64,000 nucleotides of DNA from Flavobacteriales bacterium (lineage in GTDB: Bacteria > Bacteroidota > Bacteroidia > Flavobacteriales_F > PHOS-HE28). Below the pieces are notes generated by a model that was not told where the DNA came from, did no database searches, and saw only the letters and a program-made list of their open reading frames with translations. The position numbers and the translations under genes were made by a program. Positions 8,386 through 18,500 of this stretch are shown here, one piece after another; the stretch's first letter is position 1, and each line of letters starts with the position of its first letter. The stretch spans positions 412,794-476,793 of the forward strand of contig JAHBUK010000004.1 of the NCBI GenBank assembly GCA_019638115.1, read 5' to 3'.

Positions 8386-9555
8386 CTACCGGTAAGTGAA
8401 GGTGCCGTTCGGGCTGGTAAGGACCACCTCTTTGGAAGGGGCTTTCTCCACCCTACCGACCACGCGGGCATCAATGCCGAAGGAGCGTGAAATGGCCATG
8501 ATCTCCTCCGCACATTCCTGGGGCACGTAGAATTCCATGCGGTGCCCCATGTTGAAGACCTTGTACATCTCCTGCCAGGAGGTTCCGCTCATGCGCTGGA
8601 TGGCCTCGAAGAGCGGCGGTATGGGGAACAGGTCGTCCTTGATGATGCGGAGGTCGTTAACGAAATGGAGGACCTTGGTCTGCGCACCACCGCTGCAATG
8701 CACCATGCCATGTATGTGCTGCCGCATGCCGGCGAGCACCTGCTTCACCACCGGGGCATAGGTGCGCGTTGGGGAAAGCACGGCCTTGCCCATGTCCACC
8801 GGGGTGCCGGGCAGGGGATCGGTGAGCTTGGCGCTGCCACTGTACACCAGATCCGAAGGAGTGGCCGGATCGAAGGTCTCCGGGAGTTTGCTCGCCAACT
8901 CTTTCGCGAACACATCGTGGCGTGCGCTGGTGAGCCCGTTGCTGCCCATCCCCGCGTTGTAGCTGTCCTCATAGGTGGCTTGGCCGCTGCTGGCCAGGGC
9001 CACGATCACATCGCCATCCTGGATGCGTGCATTGTCGATAACCTCGGCGCGCTTCATGCGGCACACCACGGTGCTGTCCACGATCACGGTGCGCACCAGG
9101 TCGCCCACATCAGCGGTCTCGCCACCGGTGCTGCGGATGCCGATGCCCATCGAACGCATGCGCTCCAGAAAGACCTCGGTACCTTCGATCAGTGCACTGA
9201 TCACCTCACCTGGTATCAGGCCCTTGTTGCGGCCGATGGTACTGCTGAGCAGAATGTTGTCCGTTGCTCCCACGCAGAGCAGATCGTCCAGGTTCATCAC
9301 GATGGCGTCCTGTGCGATGCCGTGCCACACACTGATGTCGCCGGTCTCCCTCCAATAGGCATAGGCCAGGGAGGATTTGGTCCCGGCGCCATCGGCATGC
9401 ATCACGATGCAATGCTCATCGCTGCCGGTGAGATCATCGGCCACCACCTTGCAGAAGGCCTTGGGATAAAGCCCCTTGTCCAAGGTGGCGATGGCCTTGT
9501 GAACGTCCTCCTTGCCGGAAGAAACACCGCGTGCGGCGTAACGGTCTGTGCTCAT
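8386..9555 (-). CDS. purM: Phosphoribosylformylglycinamidine cyclo-ligase (AIR synthetase)
   Basis: Closes the imidazole ring in purine synthesis, converting FGAM to AIR with ATP. The 389-residue protein has the PurM-type layout: [17 protein letters not shown] at the N-terminus, the [13 protein letters not shown] phosphate-binding segment, the [14 protein letters not shown] core motif and the glycine-rich C-terminal half with [12 protein letters not shown] and [10 protein letters not shown]. This is the longer form seen in Bacteroidota; proteobacterial PurM is nearer 345 residues. It is the first gene of a likely purM-prfA transcript. An upstream hairpin at 9571-9600 ends the preceding transcript on the same strand. 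Confidence 0.93.
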   Translation of the reverse strand: MSTDRYAARGVSSGKEDVHKAIATLDKGLYPKAFCKVVADDLTGSDEHCIVMHADGAGTKSSLAYAYWRETGDISVWHGIAQDAIVMNLDDLLCVGATDNILLSSTIGRNKGLIPGEVISALIEGTEVFLERMRSMGIGIRSTGGETADVGDLVRTVIVDSTVVCRMKRAEVIDNARIQDGDVIVALASSGQATYEDSYNAGMGSNGLTSARHDVFAKELASKLPETFDPATPSDLVYSGSAKLTDPLPGTPVDMGKAVLSPTRTYAPVVKQVLAGMRQHIHGMVHCSGGAQTKVLHFVNDLRIIKDDLFPIPPLFEAIQRMSGTSWQEMYKVFNMGHRMEFYVPQECAEEIMAISRSFGIDARVVGRVEKAPSKEVVLTSPNGTFTYR

Positions 9556-9563
9556 GTTCGGAC

Positions 9564-9600
9564 AAAAAAGAAGAGCATCCCACAGGTGCGGGATGCTCTT
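9564..9600 (-). terminator. Rho-independent terminator of the PorE-like gene
   Basis: On the minus strand, AAGAGCATCCC pairs with GGGATGCTCTT across a short loop, followed by a run of six T (9564-9569). It lies 16 bases after the OmpA/PorE-like gene and just before the purM start. Confidence 0.85.
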
Positions 9601-9616
9601 CCGAATGGGTTCATCG

Positions 9617-11632
9617 CTAATTGTTGGGGGAAGCGTTCTCCTTGGGCACGTAGTCCCAGCGCAGGATCTTGAAGTCCGTGCGACGGTTCATCTGGTGCGC
9701 GGCGTCCTTCTCCTCCTTGGTGGCCATCTTGTTGATCTTGTCCATGGTCACCACGGGCTCATCGGGACCACGACCCACAGGCACCATGCGGGCAGGGTCG
9801 ATGCCACGCGTTACCAAGTAGTTCACGCAGCTCTGTGCGCGCAGTTGTGAAAGCTCCAAGTTGCCACCGCGGTAGCTGCGGGTGGGGCGCGCATCGGTGT
9901 GCGAGCGCAACTCCACCACCAAGGTCGGGTTGTCGATCAGGGTCTGGTAAGCGACCTCAAGCGAATCCTTGCTCACATCGAGCAGGGCGAACTTGTCGGT
10001 CTCGTAGAGAATGGTCGGCAGCTTCACCACATCTCCAGCGCGAGCGCCTTGCAACAGGTATTCACGCACAAAGGTGGTGCTCTCGCTGACCCCTACAGTG
10101 GTGATCTGGTCACGCACAGCGAAGTGGTCTTCTTTCTCCACCAGAATGCTGTAGCTGGTGTTCTCCTTGATGCAACGGCCCGATCCGCAATCGGTGAAGG
10201 AGAATCCACCCATGTCATCCGTAAGCGCACTGATGTTACTGCCATCGGTACCTACCACGGTGACCTTGGCACCTGCGAGCGGCTGGTTGTTGCCTTTCTC
10301 CAGCACCACGCCTTGGAATGCGAACTCCAGGTCGGGCATGTAGAAACGCCAGATGTCATCACCGCCTTTTCCGCCGGGACGGTTGGTGGTGAAGAAACCA
10401 CGGTCTTCTTCGCCGTCGAATACGATGCCGTAGTCATCCCATGGACTGTTCAGGGGCGACTTGAGGTTCTCCACCTGGCCCCAGGCATTCTCTCCCGTGG
10501 GTTCTGCGCGGAACATGTCCAGACCGCCCATTCCACCGTACCCATTGGAGGTGAAATAGAGGCTACCATCGCTACGCAGGAAGGGGTATACCTCGCCTTT
10601 CGGGGTGTTCACCTCAGGGCCCAGGTTCACTGGTTTGCCAACAGGCTTACCATCCTTGTCCAGCTTCACCATGTACAGGTCGAAGCCTCCCTTGTGGCCG
10701 GACATGCGGGCATTGGTGGAGAAGATCAGCACTTCATCATTGGCGGAGATGGTGGGGTGCCAAACGACCAAGGTGTCGGACTTGCCGGCGTCCGGTTTCA
10801 GGGCCAGCATCTCGGGCTCGGAGTAGTTGGCGCCCACTTTGCGGCTCATCCAGATGTCGCAACCGTACTCCTTCTTCTTGTCCCAGGGGCAACGGGTGAA
10901 GTACATGATGGTGCGCTTGCTGTTGAACACCGGAGCGCCCTCGTTGCCGAACCCGTTGATGGAGCTGGGCAGCTTAACGGGCTCGCTCCATTTGCCCAAA
11001 CGGTCGCGGGTGCTGGTGTACAGGTCGCTGAAGTTCTCACCCAGAATGGGGTCGAGTTCCACACCGGTGGAAGCTTGGCGGGTGCTGCCGAAGACCACGG
11101 TCTGGTTGTTCTTATCGGCGAAAGCCGGGGTGAAATCGAATTGCTGGGTATTGAGGAGCACCTCCGGATCCACGCTGTAACGCGTGGGGCTGTCCTTCCA
11201 CTTCTGGGCCATCTCGCACATGGCAATGGCGGCTTCCACCTTAATGTCGCCGCCGGGCTTCTTCTCGCGGTATCGGTTGTAGGCGGCAATGGCCTCCGCG
11301 TATTTACCCTGTTGCTTCAGCGACTCACCGATCCAGAAATAGGTGACCGGATCGGGATACTGGATGCGGTTGGCCTTGTCGTACCAGATCTCGGCCTGCT
11401 CCATGTCTCCAAGCGCACGGTAGCTCTCCGCCACCATGAAGATGAACTCCCCCTTCTCACTGGGCTTTCGCGCGCAGGTGTAGGCCTTTTTGTAGAGTTC
11501 CACCGAGCTGTGGTAGTAGCCTTTCGCGTAGGCATCGGCTGCCTCTTCGGCCACTTTGCCGCACTGGGCTGCAACATCAAAGCTGAGCAGTACGCCGACG
11601 AACAGGGTGGCAATGATCTTCCTGGTGGTCAT
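9617..11632 (-). CDS. PorE-like outer-membrane protein: TPR, PD40 propeller, CRD-like and OmpA domains
   Basis: A predicted periplasmic, peptidoglycan-anchored envelope protein of 671 residues. The start at 11632 gives a signal peptide, MTTRKIIATLFVGVLLSF, ending near AAQ; the longer open frame upstream lacks sense and contains a -7-like box. Domains in order: TPR helices (about 25-150), PD40/WD40-like beta-propeller blades (about 175-430), a carboxypeptidase-regulatory-like beta-sandwich (about 438-525) and an OmpA-type peptidoglycan-binding domain with LSQLRAQSCVNYL near 580. The same four-part order is known for PorE, a T9SS component of Porphyromonas that anchors to peptidoglycan. Paralogues with this architecture are common in Bacteroidota, so identity with PorE itself is inferred. 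Confidence 0.85.
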   Translation of the reverse strand: MTTRKIIATLFVGVLLSFDVAAQCGKVAEEAADAYAKGYYHSSVELYKKAYTCARKPSEKGEFIFMVAESYRALGDMEQAEIWYDKANRIQYPDPVTYFWIGESLKQQGKYAEAIAAYNRYREKKPGGDIKVEAAIAMCEMAQKWKDSPTRYSVDPEVLLNTQQFDFTPAFADKNNQTVVFGSTRQASTGVELDPILGENFSDLYTSTRDRLGKWSEPVKLPSSINGFGNEGAPVFNSKRTIMYFTRCPWDKKKEYGCDIWMSRKVGANYSEPEMLALKPDAGKSDTLVVWHPTISANDEVLIFSTNARMSGHKGGFDLYMVKLDKDGKPVGKPVNLGPEVNTPKGEVYPFLRSDGSLYFTSNGYGGMGGLDMFRAEPTGENAWGQVENLKSPLNSPWDDYGIVFDGEEDRGFFTTNRPGGKGGDDIWRFYMPDLEFAFQGVVLEKGNNQPLAGAKVTVVGTDGSNISALTDDMGGFSFTDCGSGRCIKENTSYSILVEKEDHFAVRDQITTVGVSESTTFVREYLLQGARAGDVVKLPTILYETDKFALLDVSKDSLEVAYQTLIDNPTLVVELRSHTDARPTRSYRGGNLELSQLRAQSCVNYLVTRGIDPARMVPVGRGPDEPVVTMDKINKMATKEEKDAAHQMNRRTDFKILRWDYVPKENASPNN

Positions 11633-11669
11633 ATGGTAAAGGATGAAGTCCGATTTTTTCGGGTCCGGG

Positions 11670-11677
11670 CGAAGATA
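11670..11677 (-). promoter_or_regulatory. Putative -7 box (TATCTTCG) of the PorE-like gene
   Basis: Fits TAnnTT(T/C)G and lies 37 bases upstream of the chosen ATG at 11632. It supports that start over the upstream Met codon of the longer open frame. Confidence 0.45.
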
Positions 11678-11769
11678 AGGAGATCCCTGAACGACGAAAG
11701 ACCTCTTGAAAAACAGGACAGCGGACCCCTGTGGATCCGCTGCCTGCTGTTTGGAACCGTTGGTCACTA

Positions 11770-13962
11770 CTAACGGGTGAAGAGCAATTCGCGCATCTTG
11801 GGCAAAGGCCAAAGCTCATCGTCCACGAGCAGTTCGAGCTTATCGCTGTTGTAGCGGATGCGCTCCAGGTAGGGTCGCACCTTATCGCAGTACGCGATCG
11901 CGCGATCCCGGGCATCCTCGATCACGTTGGCCTGGCGGCGTGCCTCGATCATCTCGTCCACCAGCACCTTGATGTTGGTGATGCGCTCACTCATCTCTTC
12001 AATGAGCTTGATCTGCGTGGCGGAAGCCACTTTGGCCTTTTCACCGGAAAGCACGTCGCGCAGCCCGCGCACGTTCTCTATGAGGCGGTTCTGGTAAGCG
12101 ATGGCCGTGGGAATGATGTGGTTCTGGGCCAGGTCACCGGCCACCCGGCTTTCGATCTGGATCTTCAGCATGTAACTGTGCAGTTCGATCTCGTGCCGTG
12201 CTTCCAACTCCACAGGGCTCAGCACGCCCATATCGCTGAAGAGCTTCTTGGTCTCCTTGCGGCCCCACACGTCCAAGGCACGCGGAGTATCCTTCAAGTT
12301 GCTCAGACCACGACCTTCGGCTTCCTTCACCCATTCATCGCCGTAGCCGTTCCCTTCGAAGCGGATGGCCTTGCTGCGCACGATCAGGTCGCGCAAGACG
12401 CGCAGGATCGCTTCATCCTTTTTGGCGCCTTTCTCAATGAGTGCGTCCACCTCTTTTTTGAAGCGGATCAGCTGTTCCGCCACGATCGTGTTCAGCACGG
12501 TCATGGGGCCGGCGCAGTTGGCACTGCTTCCCACGGCCCGGAACTCGAACTTGTTGCCGGTGAAGGCGAAAGGGCTGGTCCGGTTGCGGTCGGTGTTGTC
12601 CAACATGACCGGCGGTATGCGGCCAATATCGAGCTTCAGCTCAGTCTTCCGATCCGGGCTCATGGCACCTTTGATGTTCTTCTCCAAGCCATCGAGCAGG
12701 TTGGAAAGGTGCTCACCGATGAACACGCTGATGATGGCCGGAGGTGCCTCATTGGCTCCCAGACGATGATCGTTACCAGCACTGGCAATGCTTGCGCGCA
12801 GCACGTCCGCATGCGCATGGATGGCCGCAATGGTGTTGACGAAGAAGGTAAGGAACTGGAGGTTCTCCTTGGGGGTCTTTGCGGGCTTCAGCAAGTTGCG
12901 GCCCGTGTTGGTGGCCAGGCTCCAGTTGTTGTGCTTGCCGCTTCCGTTCACACCGGCATAGGGTTTTTCGTGGAGCAACACCCGGAAGTCGTGCTTCTGG
13001 GCGGTCTTTTCCATGATGTCCATCAGCAACACGTTGTGGTCCACGGCAAGGTTGAGTTCCTCGAACACGGGAGCACACTCGAACTGGTTGGGGGCCACCT
13101 CGTTGTGGCGGGTCTTCACCGGAATGCCGAGCATCAGCGCCTCGGTCTCGAAATCGCGCATGAAAGCACGCACACGGTCCGGGATGCTACCGAAGTAATG
13201 ATCCTCCAACTGCTGCCCTTTGGCCGGAATATGGCCGAACAGCGCACGGCCGCTCATCATGATATCCGGACGAGCATAGAACAGGGCCTTGTCAATGAGA
13301 AAGTATTCCTGTTCCCAACCCAGGGTGGTCACCACCTTGGTCACCTCCTTATCAAAGTACTGGCACACAGCCGTGGCAGCATCATCAATGGCCCGGATGG
13401 CCCGGAGCAGGGGCATCTTGTAGTCGAGCGCTTCACCGGTGTAGCTGATGAAGATGGTGGGGATGCACAGTGTGCGACCGATGAGGAAGGCGGGGCTGCT
13501 GGGGTCCCAAGCGGTGTATCCACGTGCTTCGAAGGTGTTGCGGATGCCGCCATTGGGAAAGCTGCTGGCATCAGGCTCCTGTTGCACCAACATGCTTCCA
13601 TCGAAACGCTCGATGCTACGCCCCCCGGCAATGGGTTCGAAGAACGCATCGTGCTTCTCAGCGCTGAGGCCGGTGAGCGGTTGGAACCAGTGGGTGTAGT
13701 GCGTGGCGCCCTTCGTTGCGGCCCACTCCTTCATGCCACTGGCCACCTGATCGGCCAGCCGGCGCTCTATGCGACTGCCATGCGTAATGGCTTGCCGAAC
13801 GGCATAGTACGCCTCTTCCGTAAGGAACATGCGCATGGCATCCTCACCGAAAACATGGGCGCCGTAGTAATCGCTGATGCGTTGAGCGGGTGGGTCGCTG
13901 AACTTCGGACTCCGGTTCAACACGTCTTCAAGGGCCTTGTGCCGCAAACGGGGGGTGGACAT
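11770..13962 (-). CDS. glnN: Glutamine synthetase type III
   Basis: Makes glutamine from glutamate, ammonia and ATP. The ~730-residue length and the sequence mark the GSIII class, typical of Bacteroidota, rather than the ~470-residue GSI. The N-terminus MSTPRLRHKALEDVLNR is typical of the class. The catalytic core includes RHNEVAPNQFECAPVFE and NGSGKHNNWSLATNTG, where metal and ATP ligands lie. A further upstream Met at 14013 is open, but a -7-like box at 13986-13993 would then be inside the gene, so 13962 is preferred. The gene stands alone; no glnB or amtB lies nearby. Confidence 0.95.
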   Translation of the reverse strand: MSTPRLRHKALEDVLNRSPKFSDPPAQRISDYYGAHVFGEDAMRMFLTEEAYYAVRQAITHGSRIERRLADQVASGMKEWAATKGATHYTHWFQPLTGLSAEKHDAFFEPIAGGRSIERFDGSMLVQQEPDASSFPNGGIRNTFEARGYTAWDPSSPAFLIGRTLCIPTIFISYTGEALDYKMPLLRAIRAIDDAATAVCQYFDKEVTKVVTTLGWEQEYFLIDKALFYARPDIMMSGRALFGHIPAKGQQLEDHYFGSIPDRVRAFMRDFETEALMLGIPVKTRHNEVAPNQFECAPVFEELNLAVDHNVLLMDIMEKTAQKHDFRVLLHEKPYAGVNGSGKHNNWSLATNTGRNLLKPAKTPKENLQFLTFFVNTIAAIHAHADVLRASIASAGNDHRLGANEAPPAIISVFIGEHLSNLLDGLEKNIKGAMSPDRKTELKLDIGRIPPVMLDNTDRNRTSPFAFTGNKFEFRAVGSSANCAGPMTVLNTIVAEQLIRFKKEVDALIEKGAKKDEAILRVLRDLIVRSKAIRFEGNGYGDEWVKEAEGRGLSNLKDTPRALDVWGRKETKKLFSDMGVLSPVELEARHEIELHSYMLKIQIESRVAGDLAQNHIIPTAIAYQNRLIENVRGLRDVLSGEKAKVASATQIKLIEEMSERITNIKVLVDEMIEARRQANVIEDARDRAIAYCDKVRPYLERIRYNSDKLELLVDDELWPLPKMRELLFTR

Positions 13963-14268
13963 GGAAAATGTTGGTTTTTCGGCCGCGAAGGTATCCGCCG
14001 AATGGGGGTACACCCAAAATTTCGGGGTATTTTCTTTTGAACACCCCTCTCATAAGCCACCCTTCTATCCAAAGAAGCCATTTCCTGGGCCAGCCCCCCC
14101 CCTGCTCTCCCCGATCGAGGCTCCGTCCAAAAGCCTGCTCAGGACCACTTGAACGATGGACCCCGAGGCCATTACTCGTTCAGACGCAAGCGGAAGACCA
14201 TCGCGTTTGGCCCGCCCTTTTTGCGAACCGGGGGACGAATTGGAAGGGCTCTTGAACAGGCCCTATGC
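13963..14268. other. Gene-less stretch upstream of GSIII
   Basis: About 306 bases between the GSIII start and the antiporter stop. Apart from the -7-like box near GSIII, I see no gene, strong hairpin or repeat. The ORFs here are short, GC-rich and overlap the antiporter on the wrong strand. Confidence 0.5.
13986..13993 (-). promoter_or_regulatory. Putative -7 box (TACCTTCG) of GSIII
   Basis: TACCTTCG is 23 bases upstream of the ATG at 13962. The identical octamer stands 40 bases before gyrB, which supports it as a real promoter element of this genome. Confidence 0.5.
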
Positions 14269-15201
14269 TCAACCACGTTGGATGACCAGGACCATGAAGG
14301 CCAGGTAGCATCCCAGCAGGACCAAGCCCTGCCAGCGACCCAAGCGCCGCCCCAAGCGCATCAACGGGTACAAGAGCACGGAGATGAACAGCATGAAGCC
14401 CATGTCCATCAGGAAGGACTCATGGTCCGCCCTGATGGGCAGCACCATGGAAGAAACACCGATGATGCCCAGCAGGTTGAAGATGTTGCTGCCGATCAGG
14501 TTACCAATGGAAATATCACTTTGCTTGCGCAATGCTGCCATCAGGGAAGTGACCAGTTCGGGCATTGATGTACCCAGGGCCACAATGGTAACTCCGATCA
14601 TTTGCTCGCTTACTCCGGCATTCCGTGCTATGCCTACGGCACCCTCCACGAACCAGTCCGCACCCAATGCCAAGCCGGCAATACCGACCACCAGGAATAC
14701 CAGGGACCGCCAGACCGGCGTGGTCACTTCAACCGGTTGGGCGCCGGGTTGCCCGCTGGCCTTGCGGGAAGACCAGACCATCCAGAACACGTAGGCGGCC
14801 AGGATCAAGACCAGCAGCGCTCCCTCCCAACGCGCCACATCGTCGTTCCAGAACATGGCCGTGAAAAGCAGGCTCACGACCATCATGACCGGCCAATGGA
14901 TGCGGTGTGCATCACGTTCCACTGGTATGGGGTAGATGAGGATGCAGGCTCCCAACACCAAACTGATGTTCGCAATGTTGGAGCCCACCACGTTGCCGAT
15001 GGCAATGGCGTTGCTGCCCTTCATGGCAGCCATAAGGCTCACCAGCAGCTCCGGTGCGGAAGTACCGATCGAGACCACGGTCAAGCCCACTACCAAGGGG
15101 CTGATGCGCGCTCTTAGCGCCATGTCCACGGCACCGCGGATCATCAGTTCCGCGCCCACCACAAGGGTCAACAAGCCACCAAGCGTCAACACGATGTCCA
15201 T
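14269..15201 (-). CDS. Calcium/sodium antiporter (CaCA family, YrbG-like)
   Basis: An inner-membrane cation exchanger of 310 residues that would extrude Ca2+ in exchange for Na+ or H+. It has the two inverted alpha-repeats of the family: GTSAPELLVSLMAA with GNVVGSNIANISLVLG in the first half, and GTSMPELVTSLMAA with GNLIGSNIFNLLGIIG in the second. About ten hydrophobic segments are visible. It begins four bases after the tatA stop codon on the same strand, so the two genes are probably co-transcribed. Ion specificity is inferred from the family. Confidence 0.93.
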   Translation of the reverse strand: MDIVLTLGGLLTLVVGAELMIRGAVDMALRARISPLVVGLTVVSIGTSAPELLVSLMAAMKGSNAIAIGNVVGSNIANISLVLGACILIYPIPVERDAHRIHWPVMMVVSLLFTAMFWNDDVARWEGALLVLILAAYVFWMVWSSRKASGQPGAQPVEVTTPVWRSLVFLVVGIAGLALGADWFVEGAVGIARNAGVSEQMIGVTIVALGTSMPELVTSLMAALRKQSDISIGNLIGSNIFNLLGIIGVSSMVLPIRADHESFLMDMGFMLFISVLLYPLMRLGRRLGRWQGLVLLGCYLAFMVLVIQRG

Positions 15202-15204
15202 CGC

Positions 15205-15489
15205 TCAGGACTTGGGCGTATCCGCATCAGTACCCGCCGGGCCGTTGGCATCCTCTTGGAACTGATCGAGCATGCTGCGGCGCTGTTCCTCCACCGTGCG
15301 CCTCACCTCCCCGGCACCTTTATGGATCTCTCGCTGCACCTCCTGACTGGCATCGCGCACCTGGCGCATGGTGCGCCCCATGGTGCGCGCAATGTCCGGA
15401 ATGCCTTTGGCGCCGAAGAACACCAGCACGAATAGCAGGATGATGATGAGCTCACCGCCGCTGATGTCGAAAAGAAGTGTGATGGACAT
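15205..15489 (-). CDS. tatA: Twin-arginine translocase subunit TatA/E
   Basis: Forms the pore-like part of the Tat system, which exports folded proteins. The 94-residue protein has the standard plan: a short N-terminal transmembrane helix (GGELIIILLFVLVFFG, residues 11-26), the hinge FGAKGIPDIARTMG and an amphipathic helix, then a charged C-terminal tail. No tatC is in the window. A -7-like box lies eight bases before the ATG and coincides with the T-rich tail of the secDF terminator. The gene is followed almost directly by the Ca/Na antiporter. Confidence 0.92.
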   Translation of the reverse strand: MSITLLFDISGGELIIILLFVLVFFGAKGIPDIARTMGRTMRQVRDASQEVQREIHKGAGEVRRTVEEQRRSMLDQFQEDANGPAGTDADTPKS

Positions 15490-15497
15490 GAACGGGC

Positions 15498-15505
15498 CAA
15501 AAGTA
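15498..15505 (-). promoter_or_regulatory. Putative -7 box (TACTTTTG) of tatA
   Basis: An exact TAnnTTTG match eight bases before the tatA ATG. The TTTT inside it is also the T tract of the secDF terminator hairpin, so the end of one transcript and the start of the next share bases. Confidence 0.5.
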
Positions 15506-15540
15506 GGAAGTCCCCTGCCGCAGAACGACAGGGGACTTCC
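15499..15540 (-). terminator. Terminator of secDF
   Basis: GGAAGTCCCCTG pairs with CAGGGGACTTCC around a short loop (15507-15540), followed on the minus strand by TACTTTT. It lies 18 bases after the secDF stop codon. Confidence 0.8.
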
Positions 15541-15558
15541 GAAGGACGTTTCCGTGTA

Positions 15559-18500
15559 TCAAGCAGCGCGGTCGGCGTACTTGTTCTTCAGCAGGTCAAC
15601 CACCAAGGAGCTGGCCACGAAGACCGATGAGTAGGTACCGACGAGGATACCGATGAGCAGCGCGAAGATGAAGCCTTTGATCGCCACACCTCCGAAGACG
15701 AAGATGATCAACAGCACCATCAAGGTGGTCAACGAGGTGTTCATGGTACGACCAAGGGTGGCATTGATGGCCTTGTTGATGACCACTTCATGCGGCTCAC
15801 GCTTGTGGTCGGCGAGGTATTCACGGATACGGTCGAAGACCACCACGGTATCGTTGATGGAGTAACCGATCACCGTAAGGATGGCCGCGATGAACGCATC
15901 GTCGATCTCCATGGAGAACGGCATCACTTTCCAAAGGATGGAATAGAGACCGAGCATGATCAAGGCATCGTGCAGCAGGGAGAGCAGGCCGGCCAGGCCG
16001 TACTGCCAGTTGCGGAAGCGCAATGCGATGTACAGGAAGATGAATGCCAAGGCGAGGGTCAGCGAGGTCATGGCGTTCACCTTGATATCGTCACTGATGG
16101 TCGGGCTCACTTTACGCGATTCCACCAACTGGTAGGGGTTCTTGAGCTCGGCGAGCCCCTTGGTGAGTTGGCCGTCCACCAATTCATCCACCTCCACACC
16201 GGTGGCCTCCCACATGTAGTTGGTGGTGATCTTCACCTGGCGTGCGCCGCCATAGCTCTTCACGTTCACGGTGTTCTGTGTGCCATCCTCCGCGCGGAAA
16301 TTGGGAGCAAGGGCGGCACGGACATCCTCAACACGCACAGCGTCATCGAACTTCACCACGTAGGTACGACCACCGCTGAAGTCCACACCCCAGTTGAAGT
16401 TGTTGGTGAACATGGAAACGATGCCCGCACCGATGATCACGGCACTGATCACATAGAAGGTCTTGCGCTTGGCCATGAACTGGTAGTTGGCGTTCACGAA
16501 GACCTTGCTGCTCCAATTGTTCCAAACGCTGAAGGACTTGCCTTGCTCCAGGCGCCAGGTGATGATCATGCGGCTGAGGAACAGCGCGGTGAACAGGGAT
16601 GTGAGGATACCCAGGCCCAGCGTGGTGGCGAAGCCTTTGATGGGACCGGAACCGAAGAGGTACAGGATGACCGCTACGATCAAGGTGGTGACGTTTGAGT
16701 CGATGATCGCTGAGTATGCCCCTTTGTATCCGAGGTCCACCGCGCTCTTCATCATCTTTCCAGCGCGGAGTTCCTCACGGATGCGTTCGTAGATGAGCAC
16801 ATTGGCATCCACCGCCATACCCATGGTAAGCACAATACCGGCGATACCGGGCAGGGTCAACGCGGCTTGCAGGGAGGCCAAGGAGCCGATCAGCACGAAG
16901 AGGTTCACCACCAAGGCGAGGTCGGCAACCCAACCGGCACCGGCGTAGTAGATCACCATGTATACCAGCACGAGCAACAACGCGATGCCGAAGGAATAGA
17001 GGCCGGTCTTCACGTTCTCCTCACCCAGGGTGGGGCCCACGATGGTCTCTTCAATGATGCGGGCGGGGGCTGGCAGTGCACCGGCTTTCAAGATGTTGGC
17101 CAAGTCGTCCGCTTCTTGGATCTGCTTGTTGATGTCGCCGGTTCCCAAGGTGATGCTGGAACGACCACCGGGGATCTCGCCACGCACGGTGGGCGCACTG
17201 TACACCAGTTCGTCCAACACGATGGCGATGCTCTTACCCACGTTGTCGCCGGTCATCACCTTCCAGATCTGCGCACCCTCCGGGTTCATCTGCATGGTAA
17301 CCTCCACGGCACCCTTCATATCGAAGTCCTGCGCGGCATTCACGATGGAGCTACCGTCCAACAGGGGCTTCCCCCCCACGGGCACACGCAGCGCATAGAT
17401 GTCCAACACCTGAATGGTCTCAACACCGGTATCGATCGCACGCGGCTTGGCGGCCCATGAAAGCTTCACATCACTTGGCAGAGCACCGGCAACAGCGGGG
17501 TTGGCCAGGTACACCTTCACCTGTGCAGTATCGCTCAACCGTGCATAACCGATCACCGGACCGGGGGTCAGGTTGAAACGACCATCATCCAAAGCGTACA
17601 CCGAAGGGGTGAGCACGGAGAACAGCGGGTTCTCCTTGCGTGCCTTGGCGCGGGCTTCCGCACTGTTCGGGTCCAACTCGTCGGCAGCGGCAATGGTATC
17701 GGTGCTGGTGGTGTCGTCCGCTACCAGATCGGCATCCGCATCGGCGTCAACACTCGGAACATCGGCATCCTCATCGGTTTCCTCCGCGTCCGCCTTGGCG
17801 GCCAGTTCGGGGCTCAAAACGGAGGCAAGGCGCTCGTTGGCATCGTTGAGGTACTGGTGGATCTCCGCATTTTCGAAGGTTTCCCAGAACTCCAGGTTGG
17901 CGGTGCTTTGCAGCACGCGACGCACCCGCTCCTTATCCTTCACACCGGGCAGTTCGATCATTATCCGGCCGCTGAAAGGCTGCTTCTGGATGCTGGGCTG
18001 TGCCACACCGAACTTGTCGATACGCGTACGCAGGATCTTCTCGGTGTTGTTCAGGGCCACATCGGCCTCTTTCCGCAGGGCAGCGATGTAGTCGGCATCC
18101 GATCCATCACGATCGAACATGCCATCGCGCTCGGGGGTGTAGAAAACAGCGCTGAGCGGGCCGCGCTCCCCGATCTTGTTGTACTCCTGCTCGAACAGCG
18201 TAATGAAGTCGGCATCGCTGCTGATCATACGCTTGCGCGCATTCTCCATGGCGGTGCGGAAGGAAGCATCGTCGCTGTTCTCGCTCAGGTTCTCCACCAA
18301 CTCCGGAATGCTCACTTCCAGGGTAACGGCCATACCGCCCTTCAGGTCGAGACCCAGGTTGATCTCTTTTTCCTTGCACTCGCGGTAGGTGTACCCGAGC
18401 AAGGGATACACACGATCCTCCGCCCGTTCACGCAGATAGGCGTTCTCGAAGCCGAGGATGAGCGAATCCCGGTCCATGCGTGCCGGAGCCCCGGAAGCCG

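Noticed and set aside
11731..14040. 769-codon open frame on the plus strand
   Set aside because: It lies antisense to GSIII, which has full family motifs. Long antisense frames are common in GC-rich genes with biased codon use.
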